64,000 nucleotides of DNA, taken from contig NZ_CP060497.1 in the NCBI RefSeq assembly GCF_014334135.1, positions 930,001 to 994,000 on the forward strand, written 5' to 3'. The notes under the pieces were generated by a model that worked only from the letters and a program-made list of their open reading frames with translations, ran no database searches and had not been told where the DNA came from. Position 1 is the first letter of the stretch. Each line of letters begins with the position of its first letter. The stretch is from Olivibacter sp. SDN3 (GTDB taxonomy: Bacteria > Bacteroidota > Bacteroidia > Sphingobacteriales > Sphingobacteriaceae). Positions 26,657 through 35,963 of this stretch are shown piece by piece. A program made the translations under genes and the position numbers.

Positions 26657-28345
26657 ATGAAAAGCTTTCCATACCTTTCACCAAAGAAATTTAGGTTGCC
26701 AATCCTTTATAGCTTTGGATTAATACTAATCCCTTTTTTAGCGGCTGCACAGTTGATGGAAAAAGATAAGACAGCGTTTAGCCGAGCGGATTCCTTGCGG
26801 GGAACATTGACACCTCTCCGGACTTGTTATGATATCCAATACTATCATTTGGACGTCCAGGTGGATATTGACAAAAAGTTTATTAAAGGCAGTAATCTCT
26901 TCCGTTTTGCCGCTACGGAAGATTTTGAGGCTTTGCAATTTGAACTGTTTGAGAACCTCTACATCGAAAAGATTCTTTATCAGGAGCAGGAGATTCCGTT
27001 TACCCGGGAGTTTAATTCCGTTTTTGTGCGTTTTCCACAAACAATCAGCAAAGGAGCGGTTGATTCGATGCGGGTATATTATTCCGGACATCCTCAAGTT
27101 GCAAAACGTGCCCCCTGGGATGGGGGTTTTGTATTTACCCAAGACAGTCAGGGCAAACCTTGGGTTTCTACCGCCTGCCAAGGTCTGGGCGCTAGCGTAT
27201 GGTGGCCGAACAAAGACCATCAATCCGATGAAGTAGATAGTATGCTCATCAGTGTAAGGGTTCCTGAAGGCTTAACCAATGTATCGAACGGTCGCTTACG
27301 AAAAAAGGAAACCAAAAACGGCTATACGCAATTCGACTGGTTTGTGAACAACCCGATCAACAATTACAGTGTTTCGCTCAATATTGGTGATTATGTCAAT
27401 TTTACAGACACCTATTCAGGCGAAAAAGGGCTTTTAGACATCAGTTATTGGGTATTACGGGAGAACGAGGCGAGAGCCAAAGCCTTCTTCCCGAAAAACG
27501 TTATCCCCATGTTAAAGGCGTTCGAACATTGGTTCGGCCCCTATCCTTTCTACGAAGACAGCTATAAATTGATCGATGCGCCATATAATGGGATGGAACA
27601 CCAAAGCGCCGTTACCTATGGCAACGGTTATGCCAATGGTTATCGGGGAAATGATGCTTCAGGTACGGGCTGGGGAATGAAATTCGACTTTATCATTGTC
27701 CATGAAAGTGGTCATGAATGGTTTGGCAATAACATCACCTCCAATGATCTGGCAGATATGTGGATCCACGAAAGTTTTACCAACTATTCCGAATCCCTGT
27801 TTATTGATTATAACTACGGGAAAGAAGCCGGACAGGAATACGTACACGGCATCCGATCGGGCATACAAAATGATGCGCCCATACAAGGACCTTACCATGT
27901 CAATCAGGAAGGATCGGGCGACATGTATCCGAAGGGCGGGGTATTACTCAACATGGTAAGGACCATCATCGACGACGATGAACAGTGGCGAAAAATACTA
28001 CGTGAACTGAACGAAACCTTTTACCATAAAACCGTTGACTATGAAGACGTGGTCGATTATATCGTAAAAGCATCGGGCAAGAACCTGGCACCGGTTTTTG
28101 CGCAATATGTGCAGCACAGCAATATTCCTACTTTAGAGTTTCGGTTTGATCAAGGGCGGGTAGCGAGCCGTTGGATCGCCGATGTATCCGACTTCAACAT
28201 GCCGGTAAAAATCCGGAAGAAGGGCGGCGATTATCAATTTGTCGAACCTTCAAGAAACTGGACACCTGTAGAGTTACCGGGCCTTACGAAAGAGAATTTG
28301 GAAGTAGATACCTTCAATTATTATATTGGGGTGTTGGTAGAGTAG
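26657..28345 (+). CDS. Exported M1-family aminopeptidase
   Basis: A 562-residue zinc metallopeptidase with a signal peptide (about 1-25, ending AAAQL). The gluzincin motif HESGHEWFGNN gives zinc ligands His349 and His353 and catalytic Glu350, and Glu372 in WIHESF follows after 18 residues as required. The substrate-binding GMEHQSAVTYG lies just before and replaces the GAMEN exopeptidase motif in this branch. It lacks the long C-terminal helical domain of PepN, as in many Bacteroidota M1 proteins. The start at 26657 is preferred because it leads directly into the signal peptide. It acts in the periplasm or at the cell surface with the neighbouring DPP-IV. Confidence 0.93.
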   Translation: MKSFPYLSPKKFRLPILYSFGLILIPFLAAAQLMEKDKTAFSRADSLRGTLTPLRTCYDIQYYHLDVQVDIDKKFIKGSNLFRFAATEDFEALQFELFENLYIEKILYQEQEIPFTREFNSVFVRFPQTISKGAVDSMRVYYSGHPQVAKRAPWDGGFVFTQDSQGKPWVSTACQGLGASVWWPNKDHQSDEVDSMLISVRVPEGLTNVSNGRLRKKETKNGYTQFDWFVNNPINNYSVSLNIGDYVNFTDTYSGEKGLLDISYWVLRENEARAKAFFPKNVIPMLKAFEHWFGPYPFYEDSYKLIDAPYNGMEHQSAVTYGNGYANGYRGNDASGTGWGMKFDFIIVHESGHEWFGNNITSNDLADMWIHESFTNYSESLFIDYNYGKEAGQEYVHGIRSGIQNDAPIQGPYHVNQEGSGDMYPKGGVLLNMVRTIIDDDEQWRKILRELNETFYHKTVDYEDVVDYIVKASGKNLAPVFAQYVQHSNIPTLEFRFDQGRVASRWIADVSDFNMPVKIRKKGGDYQFVEPSRNWTPVELPGLTKENLEVDTFNYYIGVLVE

Positions 28346-28377
28346 GAAGAATTATATTAAAAAACAAGGATATTAAT

Positions 28378-28395
28378 TGTACAATTTATTGTACA
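28378..28395. promoter_or_regulatory. Double TGTACA operator of the yefM-yoeB genes
   Basis: TGTACA occurs at 28378-28383 and again at 28390-28395, forming a palindromic region just before the antitoxin start at 28422. TGTACA is the known core of the YefM-YoeB operator in E. coli, so autoregulation is likely retained. Confidence 0.65.
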
Positions 28396-28421
28396 TAAAA
28401 ATAATATGCAATATTTGTGGT

Positions 28422-28673
28422 ATGATAACGACATATTCAGACTTCAGGCAGAAATTGAAAGGTTATTTAGACGAAGTATTTAAGAGTAACAGTCCTTTAT
28501 TTGTAACGCGTACGAAGGGGGAGAATATTGTAGTGCTTTCTGAATCGGACTATGAAAGCATTATGGAAACGTTTTATCTATTGAAGTCTCCTAAGAATGC
28601 TAAACGACTCCAGCAGGCCATCGCGCAATACGAACAAGGAAAGGGAAAAGCCAAAGAATTGATAGCCGAATGA
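28422..28673 (+). CDS. yefM: YefM/Phd-family antitoxin
   Basis: An 83-residue antitoxin of the Phd/YefM family. The N-terminal DNA-binding fold reads MITTYSDFRQKLKGYLDEVF with TRTKGENIVVLSESDYESIM, followed by a C-terminal toxin-binding tail. The start MITTYS at 28422 matches family length; an upstream ATG at 28377 would overlap the operator. It would repress its own promoter through the TGTACA sites and block YoeB. Its TGA overlaps the toxin ATG by four bases (ATGA). The frame is intact although the toxin is interrupted. Confidence 0.92.
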   Translation: MITTYSDFRQKLKGYLDEVFKSNSPLFVTRTKGENIVVLSESDYESIMETFYLLKSPKNAKRLQQAIAQYEQGKGKAKELIAE

Positions 28674-28924
28674 GCATTATTTTCATGGATAATGCCTAGG
28701 AAGACTATTTGTATTGGCAACAGATTGACAAAGCCATATTAAGGAAAATCAACGGGTTAATTAAAGAAATAGCAAGAACTCCTTTTCAAGGAACTGGTAA
28801 ACCTGAAGCACTAAAAGAAAATTTATCAGGTTTTTGGTCAAGACGAATAAACCAGGAACATCGGTTAGTTTCTAAGTTCGAGAACGACGCTGTAATCATT
28901 TTACAATGCAGGTATCATTATTAA
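28670..28924 (+). pseudogene. yoeB: YoeB toxin gene interrupted by an amber codon
   Basis: From the ATG at 28670, overlapping the yefM stop, the frame reads MSIIFMDNA, then TAG at 28697-28699, then EDYLYWQQIDKAILRKINGL to the terminal CRYHY. The product aligns without gaps to E. coli YoeB (84 codons), where codon 10 is Trp (TGG); a single G-to-A change would give TAG. The RNase residues expected for YoeB are still coded: Glu in KPEALKENLSG, Arg in WSRRINQEHRL and the final His-Tyr. Either the toxin is recently inactivated or a weak TTG restart at 28709 makes an N-terminally short form lacking the first strand, which is unlikely to fold. Confidence 0.88.
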
Positions 28925-28991
28925 TTTAGATATAGGCAAAGGGCCTTGGCTTATAGCGACTTTTTTGCAAACCACACGCTGATATTTCCCT

Positions 28992-30749
28992 TTATTCTTT
29001 TTTATCAAATTTCCATTGTGTTTGATAATTTTTATCCAATGGTTTTTCCAATAAGATCGCACGGATCATTTCCACGGGCATGGCATTGAGTCGCATCACA
29101 GCATCATGAAAAGCCTTTTCCGTCATTTTCCCTTGCGCCAAAACCTCCCGCTGCAAAGCATAAAACTGTAGTCCCCCAATATAATAGGAGACTTGATAGA
29201 GTGGAAAAGCCTGGCTGTCCCTGGAAAGTGGCCAGTTCAATTCACTTTCCACATTCGCCCGTTCATGCCCCACTTCTTCAACCAAAAAATCAGCGCATGC
29301 TTCTGGCGACCATTTCCCCAGGTGAAAATTTAACTGAAAGATCACCCTTGCACAGCGATACTTACGCCAGAACAGCATCCCTAGCTTTTCTTCCGGTGCA
29401 TGGGCAAATCCTTTATCCCACAACAGCATTTCCCAATAAAGCGCCCAACCTTCCATCCAAAAAGGTGTGCCAAAATTGCGATAGGACCGATTCCGGGCAT
29501 TCATAAAAAACTCCAGGTTATGGCCGGCGATGAGTTCATGATGCACAGTGGCGCGGGAAAAATAGGGATTATTCCCCAACATACGCATCTGCGCCAGATC
29601 GTAATCCATCGTATTGGTTGGATAGGTAATACTTATTTCCCAACCACCTGTAAAAAAGGCATTGCTCTTTTGCCTCTCGGGAGTCATCATGATCATGCCC
29701 CAGGTTTCTTCGGCTAAGGGCGGAATTGTAATTAGGTCATGTTGTTTAATGAAGCCGACCGATTCCTCATAAAGCTTTAAAATCGCTTCCGGCTGTTTGC
29801 CCGCCGGAACGGCACTTTCCTTTACTTTTTCAAGCGCAGCTTTCCAATCCTCACCGAAGCCCATTTCCTGCGAAGCTTTGATCATTTCATTTCGGCACCA
29901 AGCCATCTCCCGCTCGGCAATAGCCAGTAGCTCTTCCGGGGTATAGTTCACCATCTCCTGCTGGAGCAGATGCGATAATTCCGCTCTTCCAACGGGCGTA
30001 CGCGTATAGGTACCCATGCTATTTGGTTCTTGCTTGGAACGAAAAGCTTGCTCGTATTGGCTTAGCAGACTATCGGCTCGATGATAACTTTCAGGTACCC
30101 ACCAGGTAAACTGTGGTTCATAAGCATTGTAGAAGTCAAATACACCACGAGCCGTTCTCCGCAGGAGATCAACGATATTTCCTGTATAGTAGATTTCTTC
30201 CGGGGTGAATGCTTCGCTGCTTACTTGCTTTTGAAGCATCGGTATCGATTTTGCCATCCCAGAAAAAAATGCAGCGACCTGAGGAGCCTCAACGGCCCTT
30301 CCTCTCCTTCTGACCCGCTCCCAGGCAAACAGACTATCGGCGAAAGGAAACCAACCGCTCAACGATTGCAGCATTTGATCATCTTTGACGATCTTCCGAA
30401 GTCCTTCCCGAAGATCTCGTTTAAAAAGTAGGTAGTCAGCTTTACATTCTTGCGGTAATTGTTCGAAAGGTACGAGGGCCAGACGGTCGAGGTAGCTTTC
30501 CTGAAGTTCATGCAAGCGCTTATTTCTGTCAGGTGAACCCAAGGATTGATCAAAACGATATCGGGGTGCGTTTGTCGAAGGCGAATAAAAGCGCAAGATT
30601 GCCGCTTGGTCCGCCTGATATTCAAGCATCAGCGCAGGTATTTCCTGACAAGGCACAAAAGGTTCTTCCGAGACCTGTGCAAAAGCATGACCAAACAATG
30701 CGCAACAGCTTACTATTGTTGCGCTCGCCATATTCCGTAAGACCTTCAT
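28992..30749 (-). CDS. Exported DUF885 protein, probable metallopeptidase
   Basis: A 585-residue protein with a signal peptide ending GHAFAQ at about residue 25 and an all-helical DUF885 fold. The family zinc-type motif is VHHELIAGHNLEFF with His404, Glu405 and His410; a downstream Glu lies in FWMEGWALYWE. Related families are carboxypeptidase- or oligopeptidase-like, but few DUF885 proteins have been tested, so the activity is inferred. It converges with the plus-strand toxin-antitoxin pair and is 34 bases downstream of the SusD gene, so it is probably the last gene of the SusC/SusD transcript and acts on the peptides they import. Confidence 0.85.
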   Translation of the reverse strand: MKVLRNMASATIVSCCALFGHAFAQVSEEPFVPCQEIPALMLEYQADQAAILRFYSPSTNAPRYRFDQSLGSPDRNKRLHELQESYLDRLALVPFEQLPQECKADYLLFKRDLREGLRKIVKDDQMLQSLSGWFPFADSLFAWERVRRRGRAVEAPQVAAFFSGMAKSIPMLQKQVSSEAFTPEEIYYTGNIVDLLRRTARGVFDFYNAYEPQFTWWVPESYHRADSLLSQYEQAFRSKQEPNSMGTYTRTPVGRAELSHLLQQEMVNYTPEELLAIAEREMAWCRNEMIKASQEMGFGEDWKAALEKVKESAVPAGKQPEAILKLYEESVGFIKQHDLITIPPLAEETWGMIMMTPERQKSNAFFTGGWEISITYPTNTMDYDLAQMRMLGNNPYFSRATVHHELIAGHNLEFFMNARNRSYRNFGTPFWMEGWALYWEMLLWDKGFAHAPEEKLGMLFWRKYRCARVIFQLNFHLGKWSPEACADFLVEEVGHERANVESELNWPLSRDSQAFPLYQVSYYIGGLQFYALQREVLAQGKMTEKAFHDAVMRLNAMPVEMIRAILLEKPLDKNYQTQWKFDKKE

Positions 30750-30783
30750 CGATATAAAATTAAAATGGTTTTTATGCTATTAT

Positions 30784-32184
30784 TTATTCCGTATCCCACC
30801 AAACCCGAAGGGTCAAATTGTTTCCACTATGTTGTGGCTGCGGATTATTGGCCAATTCCCGCTGTGGATAAATCAACCGCCTGGGCATTGCAGACAAGGC
30901 ATTCGGTACCGGAGATAAGATCGGATATCCCGTTCTACGCCAGTCGTTAAAGTTCTCCGGCGAGAGAAAATTCGCAACCGTCTTCTCTTCCATAATGCGT
31001 TCCAGGGCATTCTCGCCAGTCAATGTACCTCTGGCGGCCAAATACTGGTTGATGGCATTTTCATCTGATATGCCCAGCTTTGCCATATCCGCTCGGATGG
31101 CTTCTTCGTAAATGGCTTGTGCTGCTTCAGCTCCTGCGGTAATGAGCGTTGCTTCAGCTCTGAGGAACAAGGCTTCTGTATAATTTAACAGATAAACTGA
31201 AGACCCTATACCTGCATAATAGCTTCCGCCTCGGGAGTAGGTATCAAAGGAGCCTATACCTGATGTCCCGATGGCACGACCGTTATAGTTGTTTCCAACC
31301 GCACTGCGCGATACCAAAAGCGGTAAACGGGGGTCTTCCCTATTAACAAGCGTATCGACGGTTTTTGTGGACATGACGATTGTTTGATCAGGCAGGAAAG
31401 CTACATACCAACGATTTCTCGTCGCAGCGTCACCTGGGTAAATCATCTTCATATCTTCCTCATTCGCTGTGAAGCCCTTTTCCAATGCTGTTAATGCCAG
31501 ATTGGCTTGCTCCTGCGCATTGTGACCGGGCGCTTTGGTTAAATGCATATAGTAGCGTGCTTTTAGCGTGTAAGCAGCTTTAATCCAATTAGCGGTATTG
31601 CCGCCATAATAGTAATCATCCGCCTCCGGCAGTATTCCACTCGCTTCGGTGAGCTGTGCAATACCCTGGTCCAGTAGTAATTGTATCTGCTGGTAGATTT
31701 CCTCTTGGCTATCATACGCCGGATGCAAGGCTTCTGTCCCTTCAAGCGCTTCAGTATAAGGAATATCGCCCCACATATCGGTCGTGTATCCGAGGGTATA
31801 AGCCATCAACACTTTGGCGATTCCGGCGTAACTACTGTTACCATTTTCTTCTGCCTGTTGATTTAATAACGAGAGATTCTGTAAACAGGTAATGTAAGCA
31901 TAGCCCCATGGATCATTGGCATCAACGGGGCTGTACAAATAGGTACCGACGTTGGGTACGGTTTGGTTCAGGGCAATCGCCTGCATGAAATGATTAGCCG
32001 TAATCGTTCCCCAACCCGCGATGAGATTATCGGCAAAGTTTAATTCAATCGGACGAAGCATCATGTTTTCCTGAACAGTTTCCGGTTCGTTGGGATTCTC
32101 ATTTACATCCAGGAATTTTTTACATCCCGGTAAGGCCTGTGTAATTACGAAAAAACACATCAAAAGCTTTATTATCTTGTTCAT
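30784..32184 (-). CDS. SusD/RagB-like surface lipoprotein
   Basis: A 466-residue lipoprotein of the SusD-like type with NENPNEP after the lipobox. The signal has lipobox ALPGC with Cys21 as lipid site. SusD proteins cap their SusC channel and bind substrate at the cell surface. Helical TPR-like repeats make up most of the chain, and the C-terminus shows the conserved NFNDWRRTGYP motif. The partner SusC ends 59 bases upstream. Because a DUF885 protein and several peptidases are next to it, a peptide ligand is more likely than a glycan. Confidence 0.92.
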   Translation of the reverse strand: MNKIIKLLMCFFVITQALPGCKKFLDVNENPNEPETVQENMMLRPIELNFADNLIAGWGTITANHFMQAIALNQTVPNVGTYLYSPVDANDPWGYAYITCLQNLSLLNQQAEENGNSSYAGIAKVLMAYTLGYTTDMWGDIPYTEALEGTEALHPAYDSQEEIYQQIQLLLDQGIAQLTEASGILPEADDYYYGGNTANWIKAAYTLKARYYMHLTKAPGHNAQEQANLALTALEKGFTANEEDMKMIYPGDAATRNRWYVAFLPDQTIVMSTKTVDTLVNREDPRLPLLVSRSAVGNNYNGRAIGTSGIGSFDTYSRGGSYYAGIGSSVYLLNYTEALFLRAEATLITAGAEAAQAIYEEAIRADMAKLGISDENAINQYLAARGTLTGENALERIMEEKTVANFLSPENFNDWRRTGYPILSPVPNALSAMPRRLIYPQRELANNPQPQHSGNNLTLRVWWDTE

Positions 32185-32243
32185 TTTTATCTTTTTTGAT
32201 TATATATGTCCTATGGTATTCTCTACCCGTAATTGTCGGTTTT

Positions 32244-35228
32244 TTAAAAGGTAACTGCTAAGCTGAAATTGTAGGAGCGGGACGCTGGTACAGCATAGGC
32301 AAATGTACCGATAGATCCGTTACCGGTACCGAAACTATTGACTTCCGGGTCCCCTCCGGTAAAATGTGGAGCATGGATCCAAAGATTCCTTCCTGTAGCC
32401 GTCAATGTTACTTTGCTAAATGGTGTCCGATCTATCCATTTTTGCGGGAAGTCATAACTTAGATTGACATTCCTTAATTTTATATATGTCCCATCCTGAA
32501 TGGCCGCCTCATAAATGAGATTGAGACGCTGGTAATAGTCTTGCGCTGGAACGGAAACGGCATTCGATTCTCCGGTATTGATATTCACTCCTTCTACAAT
32601 GCGATCCTCCCGGTTTTCGGTAACTTTTGGTGTACCATAGAAGAAACCATAACGATCGTCCGAATTCATGACATCGCCTCCTTTACGGACATCGAAGAAA
32701 AAGTTGAAATTAAAATTCTTATACGTAAAGCTGTTGTTCAGTCCACCCAGCCAATCCGGCTGTATATTGCCAATTTTCTGCAAAACCGATTGGTTTACTA
32801 CAGGAAGTCCACTATCGTCTATCAAGATTTGACCAGCATCGTTGCGTTCATAGCCGGTATTATAAAAGGTTCCATAGGGATCGCCCACGAAGAGATATGT
32901 TTGTCCGTTGGACAACATGTCCTGTCCTTCATATAAAGCCGTAATTTTATTACGAATACGCGTGAAGTTCAGGGTTATATCCCAGCTAAAAGAGGCGTTT
33001 CTTATAGGTGTTGCCGTCAGTAAAGCCTCCACCCCTTTATTATACATACTACCCGCATTTAAATTCGTGGTATTATAACCCGTTGACTGTGCTAATTCAA
33101 TGGTGGACAGCAAGTTTTTATGTTGCCGATCAAAATAGCTCGCTTCCAAACCGAGCCGACCACCGAAGAAGCGCGTTTCAAGGCCTATCTCGAACTCGTC
33201 CGTGTCCTCATTTGTTAACAAGGGGTTTCCTAAACGATCGCTGTACAAATAGCCCGGCAGATTATTCCAGCGATTGTCGATGAAGGGTGTCGTTGTAGCA
33301 TATGCGGCTACATTATCGTTCCCCACTCGCGAATAGGATATACGTACCTTACCAAAATCAACACGAGGAATATTTAATAATTCGGTAAAGATAAACCCTG
33401 CCGAAACAGAACCGTAATTATACGTTCTGTTCGCGGCATCAAACACCGAACTCTGATCGATTCTTCCGGTCAGCGAGAGGTTTAACATCCGTTTATACTC
33501 CAAATTACCCTGACCATAGAAGCCAACTTTACGCGTTAAGTAATAAGCCTCAGATGGTACTTGGTTTTCGACATTACTGATGTTCTGAAAACCATCGATG
33601 ATCAAACCGGAGCCGTCGATCATGTAATTTTGCGTGTAATTGGACAAAACGTTATTTCCCAACATGACAGACGCGTTAAAGTCTTCATTGAAATCTTTTC
33701 TCGCTTCAACAATCAGATCATGATTAAACTGACGGAAATTAGTATTAATATCACGTAGTCTACCCACCGTGCCCAAGGCATCGCTCGGTGCCTCATAGTA
33801 CTTATTTTGCTCGGAATAAATATCTGCTCCCAGACGTTCGGTTACGGTCAACCAGTTGAAAGGCTCGTAAGTAAATGTTGCCACAGGTATAAACCGGTTA
33901 TTTCTGACATCGCTGTATATGTTATCCAGTGCCCAATAAGGATTATTCCGTGATGGTCTGAAAACACGTTGATTGCCATTTTCATCTGTAGCAGGATTTG
34001 GATCCCAGGAAAAGGGAGCAGTATAGATGGTCCATAAAGGGCTTTCCAGACCGTAACCTTCTGCCGTACGGTGACTGGTAGACGACACATAGTTGAATTG
34101 AAAATTAGCAGTAAGTTTGTCGGTAATGTTGTTGTTGAACTTGGCGAAAGCGGAGTGACGCTTGTAATTTGTAGTAGGTACTGTACCCTCTTGATCTAAA
34201 TAGGAATAGGATAAGAAATAATTGGATTTATCGCTTCCTCCCTGCACACCTAAACTGTTGGTGTATGTTCTACCGGTCTGAAAAAACTCTTGCATCGGAT
34301 TGACGTTCCGTACCGGCATACCGTCAACAGTTAGCGTGTCGAGGCGCGGCCCCCAAATTAAGCTGTTCTTGACTGTTTCGCCGTCTTCATACACCCCCCG
34401 ATCTCCCTGTGCATAAACACTTTGTAACTGAGGAAAGATCGGCGTTTCCATCGATACCTGGGATGTGAAGTTAAAAGCGGGTCTGGTAAAGCCCCCGCCA
34501 TTTTTTGTCGTTATTAAAAGTACACCCCTTGCGGCCGCTGAGCCATAAAGTGCAGATGCCGCCGAACCTTTTAACACATTAATGCTTTCTATAATTTCCG
34601 GATCGATATCCGATAATCTACTTACTCCCGAAATAGGCGCATCGCCTGACTCACCTGTTTGACTATTATTGATGGGCACACCATCCAATACGATCAAGGC
34701 CTCATTATTACCTGTCAAGGAACTGGTTCCACGGACTATAATCCGGGACGAGCTACCCGGCTGACCGGAAGACGAGGTAACCTGTACACCCGACACCCGG
34801 CCTGTCATGGCATTCAGGACATTAGGCTCCCGGGTTTTCAGAATCTCTTCTCCACCCACCTCTTGCGTACTGTAGGTTAACTGTCGTCTTTCCCTTTTTA
34901 TACCCAAAGCGGTGACTACCACTTCACTTAGCGCTTGGTTATCTTCTGCCAGCTGAATAGTTAAGGTCTGTTGGTTGTTTAAGGGGATTTCCTGTGTCTG
35001 ATAGCCCAAAGCAGAAACCTGCAAGGTGGATCCGGGAGTATAATTAATGGAGAACTGACCTTCGGTATCGCTTGAGGTTCCCTGCGTAGTACCCAATATC
35101 CGAATAGAAGCACTCGGTAAGGGAGCATTTGCGGAGTCGGCCACCACACCCTTGAGTACATTTTGCGCATTAACCCCGAAAATGCTTAACAAGCAAAGCA
35201 AAAACGGGCAAAAAAACTTAATTTTCAT
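32244..35228 (-). CDS. SusC-like TonB-dependent outer-membrane transporter
   Basis: About 994 residues from MKIKFFCPF at 35228; upstream in-frame ATGs (35276, 35255) are not signal-like. The signal peptide ends FGVNAQ. A CarboxypepD-regulatory-like domain (GVVADSANAPLPSASIRILG), the SusC signature LSEVVVTALGIKRER, a plug domain (VPINNS region) and a 22-strand barrel follow, ending in an aromatic-rich SYNFSLAVTF. There is no STN domain, so it does not signal through FecR. The paired SusD follows by 59 bases. A TAAATTTG element at 35291-35298 could be its -7 box. Confidence 0.94.
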   Translation of the reverse strand: MKIKFFCPFLLCLLSIFGVNAQNVLKGVVADSANAPLPSASIRILGTTQGTSSDTEGQFSINYTPGSTLQVSALGYQTQEIPLNNQQTLTIQLAEDNQALSEVVVTALGIKRERRQLTYSTQEVGGEEILKTREPNVLNAMTGRVSGVQVTSSSGQPGSSSRIIVRGTSSLTGNNEALIVLDGVPINNSQTGESGDAPISGVSRLSDIDPEIIESINVLKGSAASALYGSAAARGVLLITTKNGGGFTRPAFNFTSQVSMETPIFPQLQSVYAQGDRGVYEDGETVKNSLIWGPRLDTLTVDGMPVRNVNPMQEFFQTGRTYTNSLGVQGGSDKSNYFLSYSYLDQEGTVPTTNYKRHSAFAKFNNNITDKLTANFQFNYVSSTSHRTAEGYGLESPLWTIYTAPFSWDPNPATDENGNQRVFRPSRNNPYWALDNIYSDVRNNRFIPVATFTYEPFNWLTVTERLGADIYSEQNKYYEAPSDALGTVGRLRDINTNFRQFNHDLIVEARKDFNEDFNASVMLGNNVLSNYTQNYMIDGSGLIIDGFQNISNVENQVPSEAYYLTRKVGFYGQGNLEYKRMLNLSLTGRIDQSSVFDAANRTYNYGSVSAGFIFTELLNIPRVDFGKVRISYSRVGNDNVAAYATTTPFIDNRWNNLPGYLYSDRLGNPLLTNEDTDEFEIGLETRFFGGRLGLEASYFDRQHKNLLSTIELAQSTGYNTTNLNAGSMYNKGVEALLTATPIRNASFSWDITLNFTRIRNKITALYEGQDMLSNGQTYLFVGDPYGTFYNTGYERNDAGQILIDDSGLPVVNQSVLQKIGNIQPDWLGGLNNSFTYKNFNFNFFFDVRKGGDVMNSDDRYGFFYGTPKVTENREDRIVEGVNINTGESNAVSVPAQDYYQRLNLIYEAAIQDGTYIKLRNVNLSYDFPQKWIDRTPFSKVTLTATGRNLWIHAPHFTGGDPEVNSFGTGNGSIGTFAYAVPASRSYNFSLAVTF

Positions 35229-35619
35229 GATAATTTTGTTGGTTTTTTGATTCATCAAGCACTGTATATCAGCCACAATAGCTCACCTAACAAATTTATC
35301 ACATGAAAACCACCTCTTGTTATCAAAAATTAACCAAACAAACACATATATTAACAACAATACAACTATACACCAAAAAATATAGCTATTTAATAATAAA
35401 TAGCCTTTTTTATCAGCACATTATTACTTTTTACTCATTTTATATAAAAAAACTTTTCATCGTCTACTATTACTAGCATATTACTATCTAAAACAATACA
35501 CTTCCGATGTTTCGTTAAGGAGATAAACTTACTAAAATGAATGCTAGTATACTTCCACAGGGATTTTTAGCAAAATTGATTTTGTGTCCTTGCTCCACGT
35601 CTAGATCCGGGCGCGCTAC
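35229..35619. other. A/T-rich region upstream of susC
   Basis: About 390 bases without a gene. The minus strand carries TAAATTTG at 35291-35298, a plausible -7 element for the SusC gene, without a well-spaced TTTG. The rest is low-complexity A/T sequence with no clear hairpin. Confidence 0.3.
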
Positions 35620-35868
35620 GCTGAAGTCTCCGAGGTCGTGTCTGCAAAGAGTAAAACCTGTCTGGGCTTCGACGGCTTTTTGGATATGCATAAGCAATCT
35701 TGTGGCGTGATTGCAGCGAGCCTTACATTTGCATGGCGTATCCAAATGCTTAAGCCAAATCCTATTTCCACTAACATGGGAACCTCTATGGGAGCGATGC
35801 ATACCTGGATATGGGGTAAGTATCTTCAGGAATTGTTGGAAGCGTCTGAACCGAAATCATTTAATTAA
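35620..35868 (+). pseudogene. Remnant of a MetX-like alpha/beta hydrolase
   Basis: The plus-strand frame ending at 35868 contains MGTSMGAMHTWIWG (35776-35817). This is the nucleophile elbow and following helix of homoserine O-acetyltransferase-like alpha/beta hydrolases, with Ser in GTSMG. The preceding DM near 35687 and YLQELLEA after it match the expected neighbourhood only in part, which points to further small frameshifts. No full reading frame of the normal 330-380 residues exists; N-terminal strands and the C-terminal Asp/His part are missing. It is read as a decayed fragment with no product. Confidence 0.5.
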
Positions 35869-35963
35869 GCAGCGATCGCTGACTTTTTTAGTACTTCGGT
35901 TCTTTTCACTATGGGCCTAGCTTAAAAGTGGCAAGCTATACATATGAAATGAAGTATTATGCC

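Noticed and set aside
28697-28699. TAG in yoeB read as a recoded amino acid
   Set aside because: No recoding element or pyrrolysine genes are seen, and a single change from the conserved TGG explains it; inactivation is simpler.
35515-35802. Minus-strand open frame of 95 codons upstream of susC
   Set aside because: It overlaps the plus-strand alpha/beta-hydrolase remnant, whose nucleophile-elbow motif is recognisable; the minus product has no family features.
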